DNA from: Acidobacteriaceae bacterium
GTDB taxonomy: Bacteria > Acidobacteriota > Terriglobia > Terriglobales > Acidobacteriaceae
DNA: 52,141 nt
NCBI GenBank assembly: GCA_030038195.1
Contig: JASHPJ010000004.1
Location: forward strand, 1-52,141
Reading direction: 5' to 3'
The notes below the pieces were generated by a model that saw only the letters and a list, made by a program, of their open reading frames with translations, made no database searches and had not been told where the DNA came from. Both the position numbers and the translations under genes were made by a program. Positions 45,601-52,141 of the stretch are shown here, piece after piece (position 1 is the stretch's first letter; each line of letters begins with the position of its first letter).

Positions 45601-46117
45601 AAGCCCTTGGAAAAATGCGATTGCAGCCACTGTCTTGAGCAATTGGGAGCTCTCTGACATCAGCAACTTCCACCGGGGCAATCCCGTTGGAGTAACGATT
45701 ACTACGACCAACGGAGAAGATATCACCGGAACTACGTCGATCGCGCCGCGCGCAGTTCTGACCGGAGATGCCAACCTGGGCCGTGGCGACCGCACCTTTG
45801 CACATTACTTCAACACCAGTGCTATCCAGTTGCCGGCAGTGGGCACATTCGGCAATGCGCCACGTGCATTCATCATTGGACCGGGAGTCAATAACTTCAA
45901 CCTGGCACTGCTGAAGAACATCCCGCTTCACGAGCGGCTCAGCTTGCAGCTTCGGTTCGAGGCGTACAATGCCTTCAATCACACACAGTTCTCCACGTTT
46001 AACTCCACCGCAGAGTTCAACCCGTCAACGGGAGAGCAAATCAATACGCAGTTTGGCCAGGTGACTGCCGCGCTTGATCCCCGCCAGTTGCAACTTTCGG
46101 CGCGAATCAGCTTCTAG
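42638..46117 (+). CDS. TonB-dependent receptor, Oar-like, module D
   Basis: A 1,159-residue outer-membrane receptor. ATG at 42638 is preceded by AAAGGAG at five-base spacing; the first in-frame ATG at 42581 lacks this. The signal peptide ends 'TGQVYAQ'. A carboxypeptidase-regulatory-like domain ('SIVGSVQDSSGAAVTGVSV'), a plug with 'VVRGRNFTDLVTLAPGVID' and 'SIFIDGVPADDMSSTG', and a long barrel follow, ending 'LQLSARISF'. The sulfatase gene directly upstream suggests a sulfated ligand, for example desulfated fragments of a sulfated glycan. The nearest regulator is the winged-helix membrane protein at 38847. A structured intergenic region with two hairpins follows. Confidence 0.93.
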   Translation: MRKQAIRQSLKRSHELLILLALVILCCTGQVYAQLTTGSIVGSVQDSSGAAVTGVSVTAVLTETGASRQATTDQNGEFTFNSMQPGTYTLTFTAQGFKTKQLAHLMLTTGETLPVTHVGLEVGAVTQTTTVSAEGSTVMTQSSEISDLLSSTQIQSLVVRGRNFTDLVTLAPGVIDTSQSQNISSSPTIYVNGNRSNSNSIFIDGVPADDMSSTGMKDMVSQDAVDEVKLETSNYEAEYGRQSGSNIIAVTKSGTRTYHGLASYFNRNEDYNANNYFNNLNHVARPIYRYNTVTYNIGGPVWIPHVIDRHAGKLFFFWNQEFWPISTTTTGSVTVPTALERQGNFSESYNPGGQLYVVKDPYNNNQPFANNTIPSDETDANGLALLSRFPLPNFTNTGVSKGNYNYVFTTVDQTPLGTQTLRIDYNLNPKNIVSGSYNAFAENETGALGLPDSSGNWPLVPWTYYTDFRAAAGRWMHIFTPSLLNEASFGFLYQPAGDTYSNSALQSVTRSNVGFNLGQLFPSANPLKVLPSASFGGIPNDATISIPGRFPLYNRYYLYNFTDNVSYTRSSHNFKAGIYWEYYTRTQKTQNGGSFNGSFDFQNNAKNPLNTGYAYGNAALGTFNEYTERSIPGLFTLQDTDIEAYIQDNWRITPKLTLDYGLRLTYVTPFTEMNNQVSAFIPDRYDSSQAVELIAPAIVNGTRVGVDPGTGKQYPAADIGAISPSIGNPADGMVSASNRGSAPRSLTPGAGLQLGPRFGFAYDVFGNGKTALRGGFGVFQDRFSENYFDNFVGLPPIAQTPVLYYGQLSTLLSSSGLAFPNSVYGVASAGHLAMVMNYSLGVQQDIGQKAILSVAYVGEQSRHLAALIDQNAIPIGADFLPANQDPTQKAGTPYPSSFYRPIVGYNSIYDLSNGFTSGYNSMQVSAQRRFAHVLQFGVAYTWSKVIDFNDNDTDTIEPVVPLRAYYRSLATFDVPQALEANFVYDLPASPWKNAIAATVLSNWELSDISNFHRGNPVGVTITTTNGEDITGTTSIAPRAVLTGDANLGRGDRTFAHYFNTSAIQLPAVGTFGNAPRAFIIGPGVNNFNLALLKNIPLHERLSLQLRFEAYNAFNHTQFSTFNSTAEFNPSTGEQINTQFGQVTAALDPRQLQLSARISF

Positions 46118-46160
46118 GTCTCTGACCACTGAGTTTTGTACCAATTGCGGGTGTGGGTGC

Positions 46161-46204
46161 CCCAGGTCTCTTCCGCCGCGGTCCGCTGCGGCGGAAGACC
46201 TGGG
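46161..46204. repeat. Long intergenic hairpin, possible dispersed palindromic repeat
   Basis: The arms are 46161-46179 and 46188-46204, each starting or ending in CCCAGGTCT/AGACCTGGG with CCGCCGC/GCGGCGG near an 8-base loop; one arm has two extra bases. No T tract follows on either strand. It lies between the module D receptor and the convergent PI-PLC-like gene. It resembles dispersed REP-like elements but no second copy was found in the window. Confidence 0.5.
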
Positions 46205-46299
46205 AAACCACGATACTGATGGAACAAATTCATGCGGTCATGGACCTAGTATCGCGACCGCGTGAATTTGTGCTTTCCCAGGCCTCACAATCGAGACCT

Positions 46300-46334
46300 A
46301 AAAATTGGCCGCGTCCCGGAGACGGGACGCGGCC
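46300..46334 (-). terminator. Terminator for the PI-PLC-like gene
   Basis: A perfect 12-bp stem (GGCCGCGTCCCG/CGGGACGCGGCC) has a 4-base loop. On the minus strand it is followed by AATTTTTAGG. It lies 18 bases after the stop codon of the leftward gene. On the plus strand CCTTTTC follows, so it may act in both directions. Confidence 0.8.
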
Positions 46335-46351
46335 GGTCCTTTTCATCCGGT

Positions 46352-48706
46352 TCATCGCACTACGTACTGGATCGTTATCGAGGCCGTCGCGTCCTTGGAG
46401 TCGCTCCCTGGGGGAATCAGTGGTAGAGACGCCAGGTAGACGCCCTTGGGCATGGATTTTGTCGAAAGCGTTATCGTTGCCGGCGTGGTCGACGTATTCA
46501 CCTTGGCCACCAGCCAGTCCGGCGTTTCGCCAATCTGGAACGGAATCCGGTCTGAGTCTCCCTGGAAGCCGCTCAGATGGATCGTCTGTGTCATTCCGGG
46601 TGTGAGCGCAACCGACGACACGTCCGGTACGATTTCGTCCTTGACCGTTATGGAAACCGGGATCTTGGTGTCGTTGACTGGCTTGCCGGTGGCCGGATCG
46701 ATCTCCTGGATCGTGATGGTCCCGGTTTGGGTTCCAATTTGATCGATCGCATCCGGCGTGGGCGTAATCTGAATCTGATTGGTCGGCCACGCCTGAATCT
46801 GGCTGTCCTCCCACGAATTGGACATCAATTGTTGCGCCTGAAATGGGCCGGACGCGGTAATGAGTAACTTGCCGCCGTTGCCGCCGCCAACCCAGATTGT
46901 CTGCGGCGCAGGCGTGCTGTCGATCGCGGTGACGAACGAGACCTGCGATGGCGCCGTAACCAGTTGCTTCCCGTAGGTTGCGCTACGGTAGTTCAGCCAG
47001 ACAGCGCTGTTCAGGTTTCCCTGATGCACCTCCTCATACCGCAGGAGGTTGTTCTGCTCGTATGTGGATTGCGGAAACCAGAAGTGATATTGGCTGCCCA
47101 GTTTCTGGCATGCCGCTTCGCCCCCGCTCCATGGACCGGCGGTCGATGTGGTCGCCCAGTCGTACAGCCCATCCGACACAAAGTCTGGATCCTCCCGCAG
47201 GGCAGCGCAGGCGTAACGCAGGTTCGTAGTATCTGGCTGGCTTACCCACTGCTGGAACGGCTCGAACAGGGTCGCGGGACCTTTGCTGCTGTCGTTGGAC
47301 ATATAGGACCAGCTTGCCGCCATCGGGCGGTCGTCGATGGGAGCGCGGAAATCGACGAGGCTGACGGAAATTCCGTCTACGGTTACGCCGAAGTGAAATG
47401 CATGGTTCAGCGCGCCCCAGAAATCCAGGTCGATTACGCTGACGCCGCACCGGGCCGCGATATTGGTCTGGGGATCATCCATCAGCCCATCGGAATCTCC
47501 GGCAGCAAAATACGGAAACGAGCTTGTCCGCATCACGGTGGTCATGCTACCGCTGCGATCCTCGCCTGCGTTGCTCCATTGGGTAAGAGTGAGCCCATGA
47601 GCAGCGCCACCCATGCAGCCCGGTCCCAGGTTTTGCCCCGCATCGGGCAGCATGTCGATAGGGTTGACGTCATATCCATGCGGCCAATACGCCTTGGTGT
47701 GGGGCCATATCGAGGAGGACATGCTGCTTTTGATATAGTTGTTCGCGGAAAAGATGATGGCCTGCTTGCCCATGGCGCGCAACTGGCGCAGGGTAGGAAA
47801 TACTTCTGCGCTGCTTTCAGTCAGAGTCATGGGTCCGCCGTCGCTGGGCTTATACAGCACGCTGGAAAGGTATTCATCGATTATGCCGATCTCGAGAGCC
47901 TGCTGGCTGGAACCGGTGACCTTGTAGTCATTCAGGTAAATCTGGATGAACTCGCCGGGATGGGCGTGGAGCCAGTCAGCGATCTCCCGGATTGTGTAGA
48001 TAAAGAGCCGCCCGTCGCCGATGATCTGGCAAAGTTCAGGTCCGTGGCAGACGCGTAATTGATCGTCGTAGAAATACGGATCGATGCGGATGTAGCGCGC
48101 CCCCGCGTTCAACTGGTCTGAGATCGAGTAGTACTGATCGGCGGCCCACGGGTCGAAGAGCGAGGCGAACTGGTCCAGCTCCAAGTTGAATTTCATCGAT
48201 GAGTAATCCTCGTAGTAGCCCTCCTGATAATTCGAATAGGAGTTGTGCGTCCCCAGCGTATTGACCATGTTAATCGGCACGTCGGCGCCGATGGCCTGTT
48301 CCTGCTCGTGGGTGACAAATCCCCTCGGATCCTGATTCGTCGAAAAGGTGAAGATATTGCCGAGGGTATTGCGATTCAAGTTGCCACAGATCAGTTGCGA
48401 AGAGCCCGACGTAGTCAGCGGCGTGAGCCCGTAATCGCAAACTCTTTGCTGGCCCCGGGCATTGGCAACCCAATACTCCTCGTCGTCTGGAGTGCAGACC
48501 CGCTGGTTGAGTGCGCCGCAACTGACGTCTCCCAGGGTCGCCCGGAGTGGCAGCGGCAAGGACGACTGGGCTCCGGCAGGCGTGAGGGCAAAGATGCCTG
48601 CCAGCCAGAGAAACAGGCTCCAGAACAACGCCTTGGCGGCAGGGGTGACAGCCGAAATGGCCTTCTTCTCGTTTGCAATGAGAGTGTGGATGCTGAGAGA
48701 GTTCAT
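46352..48706 (-). CDS. Secreted PI-PLC-like phosphodiesterase with C-terminal beta-sandwich region
   Basis: A 784-residue protein with AAGGAGG before ATG. The N-terminus has a long n-region and a hydrophobic core (about 24-46) ending 'TPAGAQ'. Four Cys in residues 63-107 may form disulfides. The PI-PLC X-like barrel spans about 145-470: His154 in 'NTLGTHNSYS' and His221 in 'DQLRVCHGPE' match the two catalytic His of the superfamily, with acidic Asp209 in 'YIRIDPYF' and 'GEFIQIYLNDY' nearby. The last 200 residues are beta-rich ('VPDVSSVALTPGMTQTIHLS', 'GVYLASLPLIPPGS'), like immunoglobulin-type repeats. The family cleaves phosphoinositides or other phosphodiester lipids; the true substrate is unknown. 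It diverges from the Ser/Thr kinase gene. Confidence 0.82.
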   Translation of the reverse strand: MNSLSIHTLIANEKKAISAVTPAAKALFWSLFLWLAGIFALTPAGAQSSLPLPLRATLGDVSCGALNQRVCTPDDEEYWVANARGQQRVCDYGLTPLTTSGSSQLICGNLNRNTLGNIFTFSTNQDPRGFVTHEQEQAIGADVPINMVNTLGTHNSYSNYQEGYYEDYSSMKFNLELDQFASLFDPWAADQYYSISDQLNAGARYIRIDPYFYDDQLRVCHGPELCQIIGDGRLFIYTIREIADWLHAHPGEFIQIYLNDYKVTGSSQQALEIGIIDEYLSSVLYKPSDGGPMTLTESSAEVFPTLRQLRAMGKQAIIFSANNYIKSSMSSSIWPHTKAYWPHGYDVNPIDMLPDAGQNLGPGCMGGAAHGLTLTQWSNAGEDRSGSMTTVMRTSSFPYFAAGDSDGLMDDPQTNIAARCGVSVIDLDFWGALNHAFHFGVTVDGISVSLVDFRAPIDDRPMAASWSYMSNDSSKGPATLFEPFQQWVSQPDTTNLRYACAALREDPDFVSDGLYDWATTSTAGPWSGGEAACQKLGSQYHFWFPQSTYEQNNLLRYEEVHQGNLNSAVWLNYRSATYGKQLVTAPSQVSFVTAIDSTPAPQTIWVGGGNGGKLLITASGPFQAQQLMSNSWEDSQIQAWPTNQIQITPTPDAIDQIGTQTGTITIQEIDPATGKPVNDTKIPVSITVKDEIVPDVSSVALTPGMTQTIHLSGFQGDSDRIPFQIGETPDWLVAKVNTSTTPATITLSTKSMPKGVYLASLPLIPPGSDSKDATASITIQYVVR

Positions 48707-48842
48707 GATCGACCTCCTTGGGATCTCCTGCGACCTTGAAATGTCGCTTCAAAGAGGAATGCCCCGTTTCGCTCGACTTCCTATCACGGCGCTTTGCGCA
48801 TTTGCAGATTCCGGGACAGAGGCCGATCGTCCTGCATCGAAA

Positions 48843-48882
48843 GCTCGGATCATGACGGATGGGTTTTTGCACCGATCCGAGC
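48843..48882. promoter_or_regulatory. 9-bp inverted repeat, spacing 22
   Basis: GCTCGGATC at 48843-48851 is exactly complementary to GATCCGAGC at 48874-48882. The spacer contains GGGTTTTTGC. It could be an operator pair or a leader hairpin of either divergent gene. Confidence 0.35.
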
Positions 48883-48966
48883 CCGGAAATGCCGCTTCCT
48901 TGCCAGACCGCACGCATTCCAATCAATCGACTCACCGCAAATGACGTGGGCACGCGAGCAGGCGCA

Positions 48967-48998
48967 CGCGCGGATTCCCGCGCGGATTCTCGTTGACA
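48967..48998 (+). promoter_or_regulatory. Tandem 11-bp repeats next to a TTGACA element
   Basis: CGCGCGGATTC occurs at 48967-48977 and 48979-48989, a 12-base period of about one helical turn. TTGACA follows at 48993-48998, about 100 bases before the kinase start. No clear -10 sequence is found at the expected distance. Confidence 0.3.
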
Positions 48999-49099
48999 CC
49001 CCAACGGAGGTCTGCCATCCTCGGTATTGGCTTCCGGACATGCTTCCCCGGCCTGCATTGCGAGGCAACCCGGCGTTCCCTTCCCGATGAGTTTTCGGC

Positions 49100-51835
49100 A
49101 TGAAGCCAACATTCAGCACGGCGGATTGGGCTCGTCTCCAGGAGGTTTTCGACGTCGCAGTCGATCTGGGACCTCGGGAGCGGGATGAGTTTCTCGGCCA
49201 GGCGTGCGGAAACGACTCTGCCCTGCGCACACGCGTTCTTTCCCTGCTTGCCGCAATTGACAACGACACCGCCATCGGGCCCGTGTTGAGCACGGCCGCA
49301 AGCGCGACGGTCGAATCCTTGCTGCCAGAGATCGGGATGGTTCTTGGCAACTATCGGATCTGTGGAACGATCGGCCGGGGCGGAATGGGAATCGTCTATC
49401 GTGCCGTCCGCGCCGATGATGCGTACAAGAAGGACGTAGCCATCAAGGTCGCTACCCTGGGATTACTGTCTGAAGATGCGCGCCAGCGCTTCCTGGCTGA
49501 GCGCCAGATTCTGGCCACGCTGGAACATCCGAACATCGCGCGCCTGCTCGACGGCGGGACCACGCCCGAAGGAGTTCCCTATGTCGTGATGGAATTGGTG
49601 GAGGGCCAGCCGATCAATGTGTTTTGTGAGAAGCTGACGCAGCGAGAGCGGATCGAGCTCATGATCACGGTGGCGTGCTCCGTGGATTATGCGCACCGAC
49701 ATCTGGTAGTGCATCGGGATTTGAAGCCGGAAAATGTCCTGATCGATGCGAGCGGGTCGCCGAAACTTCTTGACTTCGGAATTGCAAAAGTCCTGCGCCC
49801 GGAGGGTGCAGGGCCGGCCGAAGGCGCGACGATGGATGCCGCGCGGTTGATGACGCCGGACTATGCCAGCCCCGAGCAGGTTCTGGGCAAACCGGTCTCC
49901 ACCGCAACAGACGTGTACCAGCTCGGAATCCTGCTGTATCAGTTACTCACGGGCAGGCGTCCGTTCAAAAGCTCGGGACGGACGCTCGGGGAGTTGGAGA
50001 AAAACATTTGCGAAACTCCTCCTGCGCGTCCGGGGATCGATGCGGATATGGACCGCATTCTCCTTCATGCGCTCGAGAAAGACCCCCAGAGGAGATACTC
50101 CTCGGCAAAAGCATTCGCCGATGATCTCGCGCGTTACCTCGGTGGGTATCCGGTGATTGCGCGTGCCAGTTCGTTCCGCTACCGCGCTGGCAAGTTCATC
50201 CGGCGGCACCGCGTTGGAGTTGCAGCAGGCGCCGCCGTGGCCGCGATGCTGATCGTGCTGGCGATCAGCATGACCGTGCAGGCTGTGCGCATCGCCCGCG
50301 AGCGCGACTACGCCAACCGCGAAGCCGCACTGGCCAGGCGCACCTCTGACTTCCTTACCCGGCTCTTCAACACTGCCGATCCATCGCGGTCCCTGGGAAA
50401 CAAGATCACGGTACGGCAGATGCTGGATCAAGGCGCGCAACAGGTCCAGGCAGGGTTGAAAGACCAGCCCGAGGTGCAGGCCAGCCTGCTGCGCACCATC
50501 GGCGACGCCTACTTCGGGCTGGGTCTATACGCAACGGCGCGCCCACTGCTGGAGCAGTCGCTCGCAATTTCCAGAAAGACCCTGGGCCCCGACGATCCCG
50601 CCACGCTCGACGCAGAACAAAGCCTGGCCAGCGCGCTGATACGCCTGAACGATATGAAGGCCGCGGAAACACTGGCCGAAGACCTGGCGGCGCGCAGCGA
50701 GCGGCTCTACCGGCAAAGCGCTCACACCCAGGCTGATGAAGAGCGGCGTCTGCGCAACAGCCGCGTTCTGGCAATGGTCTACGCAAAGTCAGGCCACGAA
50801 AAAGAGGCCGAGGACATGGACAGGCAGCGGCTTGCTGATTATGAAAAGTACTTTGGACCCAATTCACCAGGCGCCGTGCTGGCTTTGCAGGACCTCTCGG
50901 AAGACGCGATGAACGAGCAGCGCAGCACCGCGGCGCTGGCGCTGGCGCAAAAGGCAGCCGATCGCGCCCGCACGACCTTTGGGCCGAGCGATCCTTCAAC
51001 ATTGGGCGCGGACCTGGGCCTGGCGCGTGAATTGATCGGTAACACCCAGTACGACAGGGCGGAAATGGTTCTGAAAGATGTCATCGAGCAGGAGACCCGG
51101 GTGCTGGGACCGGACCATCCGTCAACGTTGAACTCACGATTCTTCCTCGGAGACATGTACTTCCAGGCCCGTGAGGCACACAAGGCAGAGGCCGTGCTAA
51201 CGCCTCTCATCGAGCAGGAGACGCTTGTTCTCGGAGCCGATGATCCCAAGACCATTGAGAGCAGGATCGATCTGGCCGCCAGCTACGCGATGGAGGGTCG
51301 CGATGCCGAGGCATCTGCGCTCTTCGCTGATCTGTGGAGATTTGCTCAGCACAATCTCAACCCGACCCAGAACCTGTATCACGATATCGTCATGGAATAC
51401 TCGCACTTTCTGAAGATGCGGCGCCGCTATGCACAGGCCGAAGGCGTTCTGCGGCCGGCAATCGCCGCTTTGTCGAAGCTCGAGACGCCGGGAATGTATC
51501 TGGCGCTGGAAGACTTGCTGGCCAGCGTGCAGATGCACGAGGGGAAGTACGAAGAGGCGAAGCAAATCCAGGAACGCCTGCTCGCCGAGCTGGCCCACGA
51601 TCACTATGATCCGGGTGATTTCGCTGTTCTCGACGTTCATTACAATGCCGCATGCAACGCCGCGCTGAACGGCCATCCAGATGAAGCGTTCGCCCACCTG
51701 GACTACGTCGCCAGCCATGGCTTACCGGCCAGCGTAGGCGTAGCCGAAGACAGCGACCTGAAGAGCCTGCATGGCGATCCACGCTTTAACGCGATCCTGG
51801 CACGCATGAAAGCGAATGACGAGAGCCGGAAGTGA
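49100..51835 (+). CDS. Membrane Ser/Thr protein kinase with TPR domain (PknB-type)
   Basis: A 911-residue protein. A short helical N-terminus (about 1-80) precedes the kinase domain (about 85-350). That domain has glycine loop 'IGRGGMGIVY' (91-100), Lys116 in 'DVAIKVATL', catalytic Asp207 in 'VVHRDLKPENVLID', 'LLDFGIAK' and 'YASPEQVLG'. One membrane helix lies at about 372-394, followed by kinesin-light-chain-type TPRs to the end ('LLRTIGDAYFGLGLYATARPLLEQ', spaced repeats with 'GPDDPATLDAE', 'GPDHPSTLNSR'). Kinases of this layout are common in Acidobacteriota and Planctomycetes and often lie near ECF sigma genes, as here. They phosphorylate unknown targets; the TPR region outside the membrane may sense or bind a partner. 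It is convergent with the sigma-factor gene. Confidence 0.94.
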   Translation: MKPTFSTADWARLQEVFDVAVDLGPRERDEFLGQACGNDSALRTRVLSLLAAIDNDTAIGPVLSTAASATVESLLPEIGMVLGNYRICGTIGRGGMGIVYRAVRADDAYKKDVAIKVATLGLLSEDARQRFLAERQILATLEHPNIARLLDGGTTPEGVPYVVMELVEGQPINVFCEKLTQRERIELMITVACSVDYAHRHLVVHRDLKPENVLIDASGSPKLLDFGIAKVLRPEGAGPAEGATMDAARLMTPDYASPEQVLGKPVSTATDVYQLGILLYQLLTGRRPFKSSGRTLGELEKNICETPPARPGIDADMDRILLHALEKDPQRRYSSAKAFADDLARYLGGYPVIARASSFRYRAGKFIRRHRVGVAAGAAVAAMLIVLAISMTVQAVRIARERDYANREAALARRTSDFLTRLFNTADPSRSLGNKITVRQMLDQGAQQVQAGLKDQPEVQASLLRTIGDAYFGLGLYATARPLLEQSLAISRKTLGPDDPATLDAEQSLASALIRLNDMKAAETLAEDLAARSERLYRQSAHTQADEERRLRNSRVLAMVYAKSGHEKEAEDMDRQRLADYEKYFGPNSPGAVLALQDLSEDAMNEQRSTAALALAQKAADRARTTFGPSDPSTLGADLGLARELIGNTQYDRAEMVLKDVIEQETRVLGPDHPSTLNSRFFLGDMYFQAREAHKAEAVLTPLIEQETLVLGADDPKTIESRIDLAASYAMEGRDAEASALFADLWRFAQHNLNPTQNLYHDIVMEYSHFLKMRRRYAQAEGVLRPAIAALSKLETPGMYLALEDLLASVQMHEGKYEEAKQIQERLLAELAHDHYDPGDFAVLDVHYNAACNAALNGHPDEAFAHLDYVASHGLPASVGVAEDSDLKSLHGDPRFNAILARMKANDESRK

Positions 51836-51950
51836 GACGAGCTTCAAATCGCGAAGCGTGGCAATCGCTTGGAAAACCTTGCCAAAAAGCTCGCGGCGGC
51901 TGTGCGAGTTTGAGGCTTTACTGGTAAAAACGCGAGCCCGGCCTTGAACA

Positions 51951-52141
51951 TCAACTGCCGCTGTCCTCTTGGCGATCGGGGTTATGCTGCAAATAGTGCC
52001 GGAGCCATGCCTTCGCCAGCTTCAGATCCCGGTTCACCGTCGGCACTGAAATCCCCAGCACTTCTGCAGCCTCGTCGCAGTTCAAGCCTGCAAAGTAGAT
52101 TAGTTCCAATAAGCGGGCCTTGCGCGCATCCTGTCTGGCCA
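51951..52141 (-). CDS. ECF sigma factor, C-terminal part (TIGR02999/ECF43-like)
   Basis: Reading leftward from the window edge, 62 complete codons end at TGA (51953-51951). They encode a sigma region 4: 'ARKARLLELIYFAGLNCDEA', 'EVLGISVPTVNRDLKLAKAWL', then a short tail. The helix-turn-helix and the 'AKAWLRHYL' ending match the sigma family that accompanies Ser/Thr kinases in Acidobacteriota and Planctomycetes. The N-terminal region 2 and the start lie beyond the window. It faces the kinase gene end to end with about 115 bases between, so any link would be functional, not one transcript. Confidence 0.8.
   Translation of the reverse strand, partial: ARQDARKARLLELIYFAGLNCDEAAEVLGISVPTVNRDLKLAKAWLRHYLQHNPDRQEDSGS

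Larger units (their letters stand above)
48707..49099. other. Divergent intergenic region of PI-PLC-like and kinase genes
   Basis: These 393 bases hold no credible gene. They contain the inverted repeat at 48843-48882 and the tandem 11-bp repeats with a TTGACA at 48967-48998, listed separately. The PI-PLC-like gene ribosome-binding site lies just right of 48706. Confidence 0.5.

Overview
The window looks like a chromosomal segment of an Acidobacteriota bacterium, most likely class Terriglobia. This rests on high GC, four very long outer-membrane receptors of about 1,150-1,175 residues that begin with a carboxypeptidase-regulatory-like (Oar-like) domain, no SusD partners, many secreted or Tat-exported carbohydrate-active enzymes, and a TPR Ser/Thr kinase beside an ECF sigma factor. 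Species cannot be fixed by reading alone. I see no rRNA, tRNA, CRISPR array, insertion sequence or prophage.

Most of the window is a run of glycan or nutrient acquisition modules, and each TonB-dependent receptor is matched to a different kind of sensor. Module A (about 1.2-15.6 kb) has a leftward operon of periplasmic binding lipoprotein, histidine kinase, response regulator and GH127-like enzyme. It diverges from a receptor that is followed by a clan GH-D-like secreted protein and a TPR protein. A 20-bp near-perfect palindrome lies between the two transcription units. Module B (15.6-22.2 kb) is a receptor plus a secreted type I phosphodiesterase, divergent from a membrane-spanning winged-helix regulator. 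Module C (22.3-38.6 kb) centres on a beta-propeller histidine kinase and response regulator. On one side are GH79 (beta-glucuronidase-like) and a Tat-exported protein of unknown function. On the other are a receptor, an FAD oxidoreductase, a GH30-like hydrolase and a hexuronate-type MFS transporter. Together these suggest use of a glucuronate-bearing plant glycan such as arabinogalactan. Module D (38.8-46.1 kb) has a second winged-helix membrane regulator, divergent from the remnant of a receptor gene, followed by a Tat-exported sulfatase and a complete receptor.

The right end (46.3-52.1 kb) is different: a secreted PI-PLC-like protein with C-terminal beta-sandwich-like sequence, a Ser/Thr kinase with TPRs, and the 3' end of an ECF sigma factor. 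The left edge holds the 3' part of a catalase-family gene.

The least described elements are the two homologous membrane-anchored winged-helix regulators with a shared extracytoplasmic domain, the binding-protein/histidine-kinase operon with an unusual double-domain periplasmic sensor, and an orphan terminator with promoter-like sequence implying a small unannotated transcript near 40.1-40.3 kb. Starts of several genes were moved from the first in-frame start to sites with good Shine-Dalgarno sequences, as explained in each entry.
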